Shown: positions 34,938 to 42,810 of the stretch, one piece after another
How the letters are laid out: the number at the start of each line of letters is the position of its first letter
How positions within the stretch are numbered: position 1 is the stretch's first letter
NCBI GenBank assembly: GCA_005772895.1
Contig: SXIH01000035.1
Location: 1-59,551 of the forward strand
Direction: 5' to 3'
Source: Bacteroidota bacterium
Lineage (GTDB): Bacteria; Bacteroidota; Bacteroidia; 2-12-FULL-35-15
DNA: 59,551 nt
Made by a program: the position numbers and the translations under genes
Notes under the pieces: model-generated
Database searches by the model: none
Told to the model about the DNA's origin: nothing
What the model saw: only the letters and a program-made list of their open reading frames with translations

Positions 34938-35034
34938 AACACAGAGTTCGCAGAGTTTTTTTGAGTTTCACAGAGTAGTTTATTTCCACGACTAACTCTG
35001 TGCAACTCTTTCTTACTCCTTTTTCTCTGTGTTA
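34938..35034. repeat. ACTCTGTG / CACAGAG repeat block
   Basis: Contains CACAGAGTTCGCAGAGTTTT, TTTCACAGAGTAG, AACTCTGTGCAACTC and TTTTTCTCTGTGTTAAAA, in both orientations. The stop codon of the methyltransferase gene (35013) lies inside the block, as with several other repeats here. It separates the methyltransferase and FAD enzyme genes. Confidence 0.6.
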
Positions 35035-35732
35035 AAATTTTTGATAGTTAAATATCTGAACGCCCACTTCCATTCTATACTAAAACCAACAACTTTAGCT
35101 CTTATCAGCAATACGTTCAATTCTTCTTTTCTAAATCCTCTTAACACCGAAAGTGGTGCATCATTTTTTACCAAAGCTGAACCATTCAACAAACGAGTTA
35201 AAAATTTGATGCTGTAATATGCAAACCAATGTCGCTGCAAATCATTTATGATAAATCCAACTTTTGCATATAGGTTCATAAATTGAAACAACTCTATCAA
35301 TTCATCATCTTTTAAGTGATGGCAAAATAAAGAACAATGAACAATGTCGACATTCGTATTTGATTTAAGATATTCACGATAATCACTTACTATTCCGGTA
35401 ATATTAGAAAAGCCTTTGCATTCCTCTTTCATAAACTGAATCGCATCTGCATTCATATCTACACCAACCAATTCAACTTTGAAATTATTTCCCTTTGCCC
35501 ATTTTGCAATTTGTTTCATCGCATCTCCACCTCCGCAACCAATATCTACAATGCGATAAATTTTGTTTTTATCAGTAACAAGTTTTTTAATTCCAGAAAG
35601 TGTAATTGCGTGTCCGCCTAACAAACGATTCACCGTATCTAATTCGCGAAGATTTTTGAAGAGTGATTCTTTGGGGATGTTGGGAGCATCCAGTAATTCG
35701 TGTTCGTAGGAGCGATGAGAAAACTTACTCAT
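35013..35732 (-). CDS. SAM-dependent methyltransferase of the type III PKS cluster
   Basis: A 239-residue class I methyltransferase. The SAM-binding motif is RIVDIGCGGGDAM (near residues 60-72), then VELVGVDMNADAI and DIVHCSLFCHHL at the motif II/III positions. A C-terminal segment with hydrophobic residues (IKFLTRLLNGSALVKND) is typical of the group that follows type III polyketide synthases. It overlaps the PKS gene by eight bases, implying coupled translation. It probably O- or C-methylates the polyketide product. Confidence 0.87.
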   Translation of the reverse strand: MSKFSHRSYEHELLDAPNIPKESLFKNLRELDTVNRLLGGHAITLSGIKKLVTDKNKIYRIVDIGCGGGDAMKQIAKWAKGNNFKVELVGVDMNADAIQFMKEECKGFSNITGIVSDYREYLKSNTNVDIVHCSLFCHHLKDDELIELFQFMNLYAKVGFIINDLQRHWFAYYSIKFLTRLLNGSALVKNDAPLSVLRGFRKEELNVLLIRAKVVGFSIEWKWAFRYLTIKNFNTEKKE

Positions 35733-36807
35733 ATGCGAACAGTGCTGTTTCTATACTTAAGCCCGGACCAAATCCAATTGAGAAAACCGTTTCTCCCCTT
35801 CCTACATTTTCAATTAATTCATTTAATACAAATAAAATAGTTGGAGAAGACATGTTTCCAAACTCATCCAAAATTTTGTAGGATGCTTTAACATCTTCTT
35901 CGGTCAATTGTAATTTATTTTTTATAACATCAATAATTTTTTTGCCGCCTGGGTGAATTGCCCATTTAGAAATTGATTCCGCTTTAATATTTAATTTCTT
36001 AGACGCATTTAAAACAATAGTGTTTACTTCATCTCCAATCATCTCAGGAATTTTTGAATCCAAGATCATTTCGAAATTAACGGGTGTAATATTCCAACCC
36101 ATCAAATCTTTTCCTTTATTTAAGAGTAGGGAATAAAATCCTTTTATGGATAATCCTTTTCTATCAGAATCATTTGAAGTAATAATTACAGCTGCGGCTC
36201 CGTCACCAAAAATTGTATTCGATAATAAATTATCGTGATTGTTCTTTGGTTGAAAATGAAGTGTACAAAGTTCAACACAAACGATTAAAACTTTTGCATT
36301 GCTCTCCGATTTTGTAATCATATCAGCAATTTTCAAAGCATGAAAGGCTGCATTACAACCTAAAAAATTAACGGAAGTATGAAATATGTCTGTTGGCAGC
36401 TTTAATTTTTCAATTAGCTCCGCAGACAACCCTGGGGCAGACAAGCCAGTGCAGGTAACAGAAATCAAATGCGTTACTCCAAAAGTATTTATGTCAGAAT
36501 CAATTTTGTTAAACGCATCATCTATTGCATTTATGGCCAGAGGCATTGCCTGTTCTTTAAAAACATGTAATCTGTTTTCTACATTTGCTTTAGATGGAGT
36601 GCCATTGAAAAAAATATGCTGTTGTTTACTTTTGTCAAAATCTGGAATGACAGAATAGCGGGAACTAATTCCGCTATTGTTGAACAGCACATTTAGTTTA
36701 CGGGATGCAACATCGTTTCCATATGCGGCTTGCATAAATTCCAAAATCGCAGGTTGTGCTGTGCGGTGTTTTGGTACTGCTGTTCCTATGGAGATAATCT
36801 TGCTCAT
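35725..36807 (-). CDS. Type III polyketide synthase (chalcone synthase-like)
   Basis: A 360-residue homodimeric-type condensing enzyme. The catalytic triad is visible: Cys151 (VNFLGCNAAFHA), His285 (KWAIHPGGKK) and Asn318 (DEFGNMSSP). The C-terminal GFGPGLSIET loop is present. Type III PKSs extend acyl-CoA starters with malonyl-CoA without a carrier protein, giving pyrones or resorcinols. It is flanked on the same strand by UbiA upstream and a methyltransferase and FAD enzyme downstream, so the product is likely a methylated, oxidised and possibly prenylated lipid. Confidence 0.92.
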   Translation of the reverse strand: MSKIISIGTAVPKHRTAQPAILEFMQAAYGNDVASRKLNVLFNNSGISSRYSVIPDFDKSKQQHIFFNGTPSKANVENRLHVFKEQAMPLAINAIDDAFNKIDSDINTFGVTHLISVTCTGLSAPGLSAELIEKLKLPTDIFHTSVNFLGCNAAFHALKIADMITKSESNAKVLIVCVELCTLHFQPKNNHDNLLSNTIFGDGAAAVIITSNDSDRKGLSIKGFYSLLLNKGKDLMGWNITPVNFEMILDSKIPEMIGDEVNTIVLNASKKLNIKAESISKWAIHPGGKKIIDVIKNKLQLTEEDVKASYKILDEFGNMSSPTILFVLNELIENVGRGETVFSIGFGPGLSIETALFAYE

Positions 36808-36814
36808 TTTTACT

Positions 36815-37735
36815 TTAGAACCAACTATAATTAGTATTCAATATTAATATTAAAAAATAACAATTCATACAAGTAGATGCCATTAAATTCATACTCATTG
36901 TATTTTCAAAATTTGCATGAGTAGCATCTTTTCTAACTTTGTTAAACCAAATGAATAAACGAACTACAACTGGAATCATCAACGTAAGAAATAAAAACAA
37001 TGCTGTAAGCTGTTCTTTTTTATCAAAATAGTAAAATAACAATCCTGTTGCCAGTCCAAACATAACAGACGAAAACAGAAAAGTTCCTAAATATCCAAGC
37101 TTGTAACTAATGGTTGTTACTCCATCTTTTTTATCGGCATCGTGCTGATAAATCTGTGTAAGCGGATAAACACTTCCAATGAACAAACTGGCAACACTCA
37201 TACAAATTACGTTATTGAGGGTCAAATAGCCCCAATATCTATCGGGGTCAAATGAAAAATCAGTTACTGCCGATGATATCATTAAATAAGTATATGCTCC
37301 TTGAAAAAGAAACACGGTCAAAAATCCTATGACAGCATATTTTTTCAATCGCAACTTCCGATAACTGTAGGCTCTTGAAATTAGCACGTAACCCAGAACC
37401 AGAATAGAAAAGTTTACCGACACCAACGATGCACATAAAATCCCAACAACATCCAGCAACAAAGTTGCATAAAATAAATTCTCGGTCACTTTTGGCGGAT
37501 GTTTTAATCCTCCTATACTTGTTTCATCCCTATCCTGATAACTATTATAACCATTACTGGATGGATAAATCAAAAGGTGTAAAATGAGAAATGCAATGAT
37601 TGTATTTATCAAATTATAATTTGCACTTTGACTTAGTGCAAATAAAAAAACAGGCATTAAGTGATACGAAAATGGGAGCCGCAGATGTTTAACGGTATTC
37701 TTATCAAACCAGGATATGATATTTAAACTTGGCAT
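36815..37735 (-). CDS. UbiA family prenyltransferase
   Basis: About 307 residues from ATG 37735, with 8-9 membrane helices. The first Asp-rich motif is NGYNSYQDRDET (61-72) and the second YQHDADKKDG (196-205), both needed for Mg-diphosphate binding. The family transfers prenyl groups to aromatic acceptors. I reject the TTG at 37753, since a -7 box covers 37748-37741 and mRNA should start downstream. It is first of the PKS cluster, eight bases before the PKS. Residues 163-169 (DPDRYWG) are encoded by a dispersed palindrome. Confidence 0.85.
   Translation of the reverse strand: MPSLNIISWFDKNTVKHLRLPFSYHLMPVFLFALSQSANYNLINTIIAFLILHLLIYPSSNGYNSYQDRDETSIGGLKHPPKVTENLFYATLLLDVVGILCASLVSVNFSILVLGYVLISRAYSYRKLRLKKYAVIGFLTVFLFQGAYTYLMISSAVTDFSFDPDRYWGYLTLNNVICMSVASLFIGSVYPLTQIYQHDADKKDGVTTISYKLGYLGTFLFSSVMFGLATGLLFYYFDKKEQLTALFLFLTLMIPVVVRLFIWFNKVRKDATHANFENTMSMNLMASTCMNCYFLILILNTNYSWF
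37230..37247. repeat. CCCCAATATCTATCGGGG palindrome inside the UbiA gene
   Basis: An 18-bp imperfect palindrome with CCCC/GGGG ends, close to the perfect palindrome at 8116. It encodes about residues 163-169 of UbiA, in a loop between membrane helices. Confidence 0.65.
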
Positions 37736-37740
37736 ACATA

Positions 37741-37748
37741 CAAAGGTA
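37741..37748 (-). promoter_or_regulatory. -7 box TACCTTTG for the PKS cluster
   Basis: Read on the minus strand as TACCTTTG. It ends six bases before the UbiA ATG (37735), so the mRNA would be nearly leaderless. The nearest TTTG upstream is 26 bases away, longer than usual. Confidence 0.5.
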
Positions 37749-37784
37749 GGCAATTAATGTATGTACATATAATGCAAATTTTAT

Positions 37785-39179
37785 TTAACCGAAGAGTAAA
37801 CTAAACACCTCTTCTATCTTACCAACCATGGTAATTTTGATGTGGTAGTTTTTTAAATCGAGTCCTTTTTTATTGTATTTGGAAATAAAAATATGTTCGA
37901 AGCCTAATTTTTCAGCTTCTGAAATTCTTTGATCAATTCTGTTCACCGGACGAATTTCTCCACTCAATCCAACTTCGCCAGCAAAACAAACTTTGGGTGA
38001 GATGGGCATGTCTTCGTTACTTGAAAGAACAGCACATACTAATGCTAAATCAATTCCGGGATCTTCCACTTTTATTCCGCCTGCAATGTTTAAGAAAACA
38101 TCTTTCACACCCAATCTGAATCCGCAACGTTTTTCTAAAACAGCAAGTAGCATCGACAATCTTCTTAGATCAAAACCTGTGGACGAGCGTTGTGGTGTTC
38201 CGTATGCAGCACTACTCACCAATGCTTGTGTTTCAATTAACATTGGCCGCATTCCTTCCATGGTTGCAGCTATTGCAACTCCACTTACTAATTCTTCTCG
38301 TGCTGTAATTAATATTTCGGAGGGATTACTTACTTCACGCAAACCGCTTCCTTGCATTTCATAAATTCCTAATTCATTGGTAGAACCAAAACGGTTTTTT
38401 GCTGTTCTCAATAATCGGTAAACGTGATTTCTGTCACCTTCAAATTGCAAAACAGTATCCACCATGTGCTCCAAAACTTTTGGTCCTGCCAGACTTCCAT
38501 CTTTAGTAATATGTCCGATTAAAAAAACAGGTGTTCCACTTTCTTTCGCATAACGCAACAACTCTGCAGTACACTCACGGATTTGTGAAACACTTCCGGG
38601 TGAAGATTCGATGTGTGCTGAGTGTAATGTCTGAATGGAATCAATAATGACAAAATTTGGTTCCAGTTGTTCTATCTGTTTGAAAATATTTTGAGTGGAT
38701 GTTTCTGTTAAAATGTAACAATTTGGATTTTGCATTCCGATACGTTCAGCACGCATACGGATTTGTTGTTCGCTTTCTTCACCCGAAACATAAAGCGTTT
38801 TGAAAGACTTCATGCCTGCCTGTCCGGCAGGCAGGTTTATCGCAACCTGCAACATCAAAGTTGATTTTCCAATTCCCGGTTCACCACCAAATAAAGTTAA
38901 AGAGCCCGGAACCAATCCTCCTCCAAGAACACGAGATAATTCTTTATCGTAAAGTTCGATGCGATGATGTTGTTCTAAATTTATCTCCGTAACAAGTTGC
39001 GGTTTTGATGCTCGTTGTGTTGAAGTGCTAACAATCCCAGGAGTTTTTGCATCGTCTCCTTTTGAAACAACTTCTTCTACATAAGTATTCCACTCATTGC
39101 AAGACGGACATTTACCAATCCACTTTGCTGATTGAGTGCCACAATTTTGACAGAAGAAAGATGTTTTTGTTTTAGCCAT
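37785..39179 (-). CDS. radA: DNA repair protein RadA with repeat-encoded insertion
   Basis: A 464-residue RecA-like helicase that promotes branch migration in recombination. An N-terminal zinc finger (Cys10, Cys13, Cys24, Cys27) is followed by Walker A GEPGIGKST (99-107), the KNRFGS motif and a C-terminal Lon-protease-like domain. After QVAIN (111-115) comes LPAGQAGM, then KSFKTLYVSGEES; other RadA proteins I recall lack this extra run. It is encoded by a CCTGCCTG palindrome at 38815-38835. The frame is kept, and it lies between strand and helix elements close to Walker A. Confidence 0.93.
   Translation of the reverse strand: MAKTKTSFFCQNCGTQSAKWIGKCPSCNEWNTYVEEVVSKGDDAKTPGIVSTSTQRASKPQLVTEINLEQHHRIELYDKELSRVLGGGLVPGSLTLFGGEPGIGKSTLMLQVAINLPAGQAGMKSFKTLYVSGEESEQQIRMRAERIGMQNPNCYILTETSTQNIFKQIEQLEPNFVIIDSIQTLHSAHIESSPGSVSQIRECTAELLRYAKESGTPVFLIGHITKDGSLAGPKVLEHMVDTVLQFEGDRNHVYRLLRTAKNRFGSTNELGIYEMQGSGLREVSNPSEILITAREELVSGVAIAATMEGMRPMLIETQALVSSAAYGTPQRSSTGFDLRRLSMLLAVLEKRCGFRLGVKDVFLNIAGGIKVEDPGIDLALVCAVLSSNEDMPISPKVCFAGEVGLSGEIRPVNRIDQRISEAEKLGFEHIFISKYNKKGLDLKNYHIKITMVGKIEEVFSLLFG
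38815..38835. repeat. CCTGCCTG-TCCGG-CAGGCAGG palindrome inside radA
   Basis: 8-bp perfect arms around TCCGG. It is the same repeat family as 30783-30802 and encodes LPAGQAG in RadA. A 21-bp insertion would keep the reading frame. Confidence 0.8.
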
Positions 39180-39185
39180 TTCTTT

Positions 39186-39228
39186 CAGTAGACAATAGAC
39201 AAATTAAAAAAGTAGACAAGAAAAAAGA
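39186..39228. repeat. Dispersed repeat family 1 (left of four-helix-bundle gene)
   Basis: CAGTAGACAATAGACAAATT and AAAAAAGTAGACAAGAAAAAAG, seven bases upstream of the radA start. The reverse complement of a related copy lies at 39671-39716, so the gene at 39251-39640 is bracketed by inverted copies. Confidence 0.75.
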
Positions 39229-39250
39229 AAAAGAAAGGAAAAAAATAAAA

Positions 39251-39640
39251 CTAGTTCCGATTGTACTTTTCTGGATTTTCCATCATGTGATTTAATAATC
39301 TGCCTATTTCTGCTGCCTTTTCGTTTAATTTGTTTTGTGTTTCTTTATCTATGTATTCACACTCGTATGCAAAATCAATCCACACACTTGTTTCGCTATT
39401 TTCCATATCAGCATCACTAGTTTTACTTACAAAATGTGCTTCATATTTCCTTTTTCGATAACCCTCTCCAATTGATGAACAAACAGAACGAGAAGATCTC
39501 CTTATTTGACTGGTTAAACCGTATTTTTCTTCACTTGGAAATTTTTTAGACACATTAAATATCTCCATCGATAAACCAAATGCCTTTTTATAAACTGTTA
39601 AATCCTTAAACTTAAAAGAAGAATTATTCCCCTCGCTCAT
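39251..39640 (-). CDS. Four-helix bundle protein (S23/IVP family)
   Basis: A 129-residue helical protein of the family first known from intervening sequences in 23S rRNA genes. It shows FKDLTVYKKAF near residue 10, FPSEEKYGLTSQIRRSSRSV in the middle and ANNI-like SICSSIGEG replaced here by CSSIGEGYRK. Stand-alone copies are common in Bacteroidota; their function is unknown. It is bracketed by inverted copies of repeat family 1 and inserted between radA and rfaE2, so it may be a mobile cassette. Confidence 0.85.
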   Translation of the reverse strand: MSEGNNSSFKFKDLTVYKKAFGLSMEIFNVSKKFPSEEKYGLTSQIRRSSRSVCSSIGEGYRKRKYEAHFVSKTSDADMENSETSVWIDFAYECEYIDKETQNKLNEKAAEIGRLLNHMMENPEKYNRN

Positions 39641-39670
39641 ATATCTTTTGCTTTTTTTTTATTTCTTTCC

Positions 39671-39716
39671 CTTTTTTATTTTTTACTTGTCTATTGTCGA
39701 CTGCCCCTTGTCTACT
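39671..39716. repeat. Dispersed repeat family 1, reverse copy overlapping rfaE2 stop
   Basis: Reads CTTGTCTATTGTCGACTGCC then CCTTGTCTACT on the plus strand. The CTA at 39712-39714 is the stop codon of rfaE2 (TAG), so again the repeat supplies the stop codon. Confidence 0.75.
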
Positions 39717-40260
39717 TTGCTGCAGCATTCTTTATTTGCTCTTCAATTCTCGTAGTAGAAAATCCTTCGAGAAAAGGAATCGTCTTCACTTCACCTTTAT
39801 TTGCTTTTACTACATCCGAACCTACAATATACTTTTTGCTTTCTTTATTTGTTTCGTTTGCATCATAGTCAGCACCTTTTACCAATACAGATGGTTTTAT
39901 CGCTTTGATCAATTCAAATGGTGTGTCTTCATCAAAAATAATTACAGCATTTACAAAATGAAGAGATGCCATTATCATAGCACGTGTTTGTTCATCTTGC
40001 AATGGTCGCGATAAAGATTTCCCCTGTCTCTTTACAGATGCATCACTGTTTATTGCAACAATTAATTTATCTCCGCAATCAGATGCTTTTGAAAGATAAT
40101 CAACATGTCCACGATGAATGATATCAAAACAACCATTTGTAAAAACAATTTTATTTTCTTTAAAATTCCAAGCATGTAAATGTGGGCTAATGGATTCTAA
40201 AGTGTAAATTTTTTCTTGGATTAAATCCAATGCAGAACGTTTTTGAGTGTATGGAACCAT
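39712..40260 (-). CDS. rfaE2: D-glycero-beta-D-manno-heptose 1-phosphate adenylyltransferase (RfaE2-like)
   Basis: A 182-residue nucleotidyltransferase of the cytidylyltransferase-like fold. It contains FTNGCFDIIHRGHVDYL (the HxGH motif) near residues 39-55 and an NSDASVKRQGKSLSRP segment. A VLVKGADY motif follows. Members activate heptose-1-phosphate for lipopolysaccharide core synthesis. It resembles the C-terminal half of HldE and is of usual length for the stand-alone form. The kinase partner gene is not in the window. Confidence 0.9.
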   Translation of the reverse strand: MVPYTQKRSALDLIQEKIYTLESISPHLHAWNFKENKIVFTNGCFDIIHRGHVDYLSKASDCGDKLIVAINSDASVKRQGKSLSRPLQDEQTRAMIMASLHFVNAVIIFDEDTPFELIKAIKPSVLVKGADYDANETNKESKKYIVGSDVVKANKGEVKTIPFLEGFSTTRIEEQIKNAAAK

Positions 40261-40303
40261 TTTGAAATGATAAATTATAAATTGCTGAACAAATCTATTG
40301 AAA

Positions 40304-41320
40304 TTAATCCTCAGTCTTTGCTACTTTATTTAGCAATGCTAAAAGAATTAAAGAAAGGAATCCTGTAAAGACAATAAATACAAATTGAGAAGTCCAAACA
40401 GCCCAAGCAAAAGCAAAAGAGGAAGTATAAGAAATCAAATAAATGGAAGTTAGAATTTGAATCACTATAAGCTGATATGCGCCTGTCCCTCCAGGTGTAG
40501 CCATTACACCCAAACTACCAAACACCACAATCACAACTGCTACCATTATCGAAAGATTTGCTGTTTCGGGGAAAGCAAAAAAGCAAACGTATACTTGCAG
40601 CACATACATTGTCCATATTAAAACAGTATGCACAATAAACAATACAGGTTTATCTACATTTTTTACACTGATCAAACCATTCCAGATTCCGGTAAAAATG
40701 CCTCTTACTTTTGTAGAAAAAAGAGCTTGAATTTTTTTCCGGAAATAAAAAAATGCAATTGCCAAGATTAAAAGTGAAACCCCTGCAACAATTACAAAGG
40801 TTTGTTTTTGCATCAAAGCATGAAATTTTTCGGAAACGGTATTAAAAACCAAATCGTTTGCAATTCCGGAAATTCGGTCGAATTCCATTCCCAAAGCCGC
40901 AAAAAAGATAATGAGCAAACAAACAACATCCAATGCCCGTTCGGAGATTACAGAACCAAAACCTGTTGTGAAAGGAACTTTTTCGTACGTTGTTAGTAAT
41001 CCGCAACGTGTTACTTCGCCCATTCTGTGAATCGCAAAATTGGCAAGATAACCAACCATCACTGCAAAAAAAGTATTGGATGTTTTGGGTTTATAACCTA
41101 ATGGATTTAAAAGTAGTTTCCAGCGAAGTGCTCTGAAAAAATGACTAAGCCCTGTAATTAATATCGAAAGCGTTATCCAAAAATAATCGGCATTCAAAAA
41201 CGAAATTTTGATGTTTGCTAATTCTTCGTCAGTTGTTTTCCGAAGTGCCAACCATATCAATCCAATTCCCAGTCCTAAAAAGAAAAGGATTTTTAATATG
41301 TTGAGTATTTGTTTTTTCAA
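40304..41320 (-). CDS. Flippase-like/LPG synthase transmembrane protein (UPF0104)
   Basis: A 338-residue inner-membrane protein with about eight helices, in the lysylphosphatidylglycerol synthase transmembrane family. Recognisable are HFFRALRWKLLLNPLGYKP, the AVMVGYLANFAIHRMGEVTRCG motif and VFGSLGVMATPGGTGAYQLI. Proposed roles include lipid or glycolipid translocation. The start is TTG 41320, just after panD. Operon with panD; the wider linkage with panC is common in Bacteroidota. Confidence 0.85.
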   Translation of the reverse strand: MKKQILNILKILFFLGLGIGLIWLALRKTTDEELANIKISFLNADYFWITLSILITGLSHFFRALRWKLLLNPLGYKPKTSNTFFAVMVGYLANFAIHRMGEVTRCGLLTTYEKVPFTTGFGSVISERALDVVCLLIIFFAALGMEFDRISGIANDLVFNTVSEKFHALMQKQTFVIVAGVSLLILAIAFFYFRKKIQALFSTKVRGIFTGIWNGLISVKNVDKPVLFIVHTVLIWTMYVLQVYVCFFAFPETANLSIMVAVVIVVFGSLGVMATPGGTGAYQLIVIQILTSIYLISYTSSFAFAWAVWTSQFVFIVFTGFLSLILLALLNKVAKTED

Positions 41321-41324
41321 AATA

Positions 41325-41675
41325 CTATCTTAAAGAATTTGTCTTCGTATCCGGGAAAATAACGGTAGGCTTATGCTTTTTTGCAAGTTCAAAATCCATT
41401 GCTGCATAGGAAACAATAATTACTTCATGTCCAACACTCACTTTTAAGGAAGCCGGACCATTCAAACAAATAACGCCTGAGCCTCTTTCTCCTTTTATCA
41501 CATAAGTTGAAAAACGTTCTCCATTATTATAATTAAAGATGTCTACCTTTTCGTTTTCGATAAGGTTAGCTGCTTCCATTAAATTTTCGTCAATCGTTAC
41601 CGAACCGATATAATCCAAATCGGCTTGTGTAACGCGTACACGATGAATTTTTGATTTTAAAACTTCTATTTGCAT
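41325..41675 (-). CDS. panD: Aspartate 1-decarboxylase
   Basis: A 116-residue pyruvoyl enzyme that makes beta-alanine from aspartate for pantothenate. Self-cleavage is expected between Gly24 and Ser25 ([10 protein letters not shown]). The [17 protein letters not shown] segment is also typical. It lies with panC on the same strand, 94 bp downstream of it, with a dispersed repeat between. Confidence 0.95.
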   Translation of the reverse strand: MQIEVLKSKIHRVRVTQADLDYIGSVTIDENLMEAANLIENEKVDIFNYNNGERFSTYVIKGERGSGVICLNGPASLKVSVGHEVIIVSYAAMDFELAKKHKPTVIFPDTKTNSLR

Positions 41676-41738
41676 AACGGGAACAAAACTAAGTAAATTA
41701 ATTATAAATCAGAATCATTTTTAGACGGAAGGGAATTT

Positions 41739-41780
41739 CAGTAGACAATTGGCAGTAGGCAGTAGACAATTAAAAAAGGA
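41739..41780. repeat. Dispersed repeat family 1, overlapping panC stop
   Basis: CAGTAGACAATTGGCAGTAG, then GCAGTAGACAATTAAAAAAGGA. The TTA at 41770-41772 gives the TAA stop codon of panC on the minus strand. Confidence 0.75.
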
Positions 41781-42657
41781 CAACATTATCAATCAAACGC
41801 ACGGCACCCAATTTAACAGCAATACAAACAACAGCACTTTTGCTTTGTTTAAAATCACTGATTGGCTGAAGTGAATTGGAATCGGAAATTTCTATGTACT
41901 CCATACTTATAGCTGGAACAGTTCTGATTTGTTCTTCTGCCAAAGCTTTTAATTCTGACACAGATTTTGATTTGTATTGCTCTTTTATAGTAAAGAGCGT
42001 TTTAGAAATAATCCCTGCTAATTCCCGCTCTTGTTTTGTAAGTCTTTCATTCCGCGAACTCATCGCCAAACCGTTGGGCTCTCTCATTATATCACAGGCT
42101 ATAATTTCAATGGGCATTTGCAATTGTTTGGTCATACTCCTTATTATAGCCAATTGCTGAAAATCTTTTTGTCCGAAATAAGCTTTATTAGGTTCAACTA
42201 TCCTGAACAGTTTGCTAACTACTTGGGCCACACCGTTAAAATGACCCGGACGATGAGCCCCTTCCATTACTTTCTCTAAATCGCCAAAATCAACAGGATG
42301 TCCCTGAGTCCAGCTTTTGTCCTCTATTTTTTGTCGTTTTAACTCTAATTCTGTTTCCGTATACATTTCTGTCACTTCAGGAGCAAAAACAATATCGCAA
42401 TTCGCCTTCTCAAGTAGCTGATAATCAGCTTCTAATGTTCTAGGGTATTTGTCTAAATCGGATAAATCGTTAAATTGGGTAGGATTTACGAATATACTGC
42501 ATACAACCACATCACAATCGGCCTTAGCCTTATCCACCAGGGAAATGTGACCTTTATGCAAGGCTCCCATGGTAGGCACAAAACCAATAGATTTTTTTTG
42601 ATTTCGTATACTATTTAGGTGATTTTGAAGTTCTTCTATGGTATTAAAAATAATCAT
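41770..42657 (-). CDS. panC: Pantothenate synthetase
   Basis: A 295-residue ATP-dependent ligase joining pantoate and beta-alanine. Motifs are GFVPTMGALHKGHISL (HxGH near residues 33-36), VNPTQFND, and YFGQKDFQQLAII followed by MSSRNERL (KMSKS-like). The final residues (NVVLF) precede a TAA stop contributed by a dispersed repeat. Divergent from the glgA-like gene. Confidence 0.95.
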   Translation of the reverse strand: MIIFNTIEELQNHLNSIRNQKKSIGFVPTMGALHKGHISLVDKAKADCDVVVCSIFVNPTQFNDLSDLDKYPRTLEADYQLLEKANCDIVFAPEVTEMYTETELELKRQKIEDKSWTQGHPVDFGDLEKVMEGAHRPGHFNGVAQVVSKLFRIVEPNKAYFGQKDFQQLAIIRSMTKQLQMPIEIIACDIMREPNGLAMSSRNERLTKQERELAGIISKTLFTIKEQYKSKSVSELKALAEEQIRTVPAISMEYIEISDSNSLQPISDFKQSKSAVVCIAVKLGAVRLIDNVVLF

Positions 42658-42742
42658 CTAGCTAAAAAGTGTTAATAAGCAGCAAAATCAACATTAATCG
42701 CCCTGTTTTTCCGACAAATCAGGCCAAATCTAATATTAATAC

Positions 42743-42774
42743 TTTGAAATATCGGAAATTTTTGCTTACTTTTG
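42743..42774 (+). promoter_or_regulatory. Promoter TTTG-N20-TACTTTTG (glgA-like gene)
   Basis: TTTG at 42743-42746 and TACTTTTG at 42767-42774 are 20 bases apart, a canonical Bacteroidota promoter. The ATG follows 36 bp later at 42811. Confidence 0.8.
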
Positions 42775-42810
42775 TATACTTTTTTAAAAACCTAACCTTA
42801 ATTCGATCTT

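Noticed and set aside
37736-37753. TTG start for UbiA at 37753
   Set aside because: A -7 box (TACCTTTG) overlaps this stretch, so mRNA would begin downstream; ATG 37735 is used.
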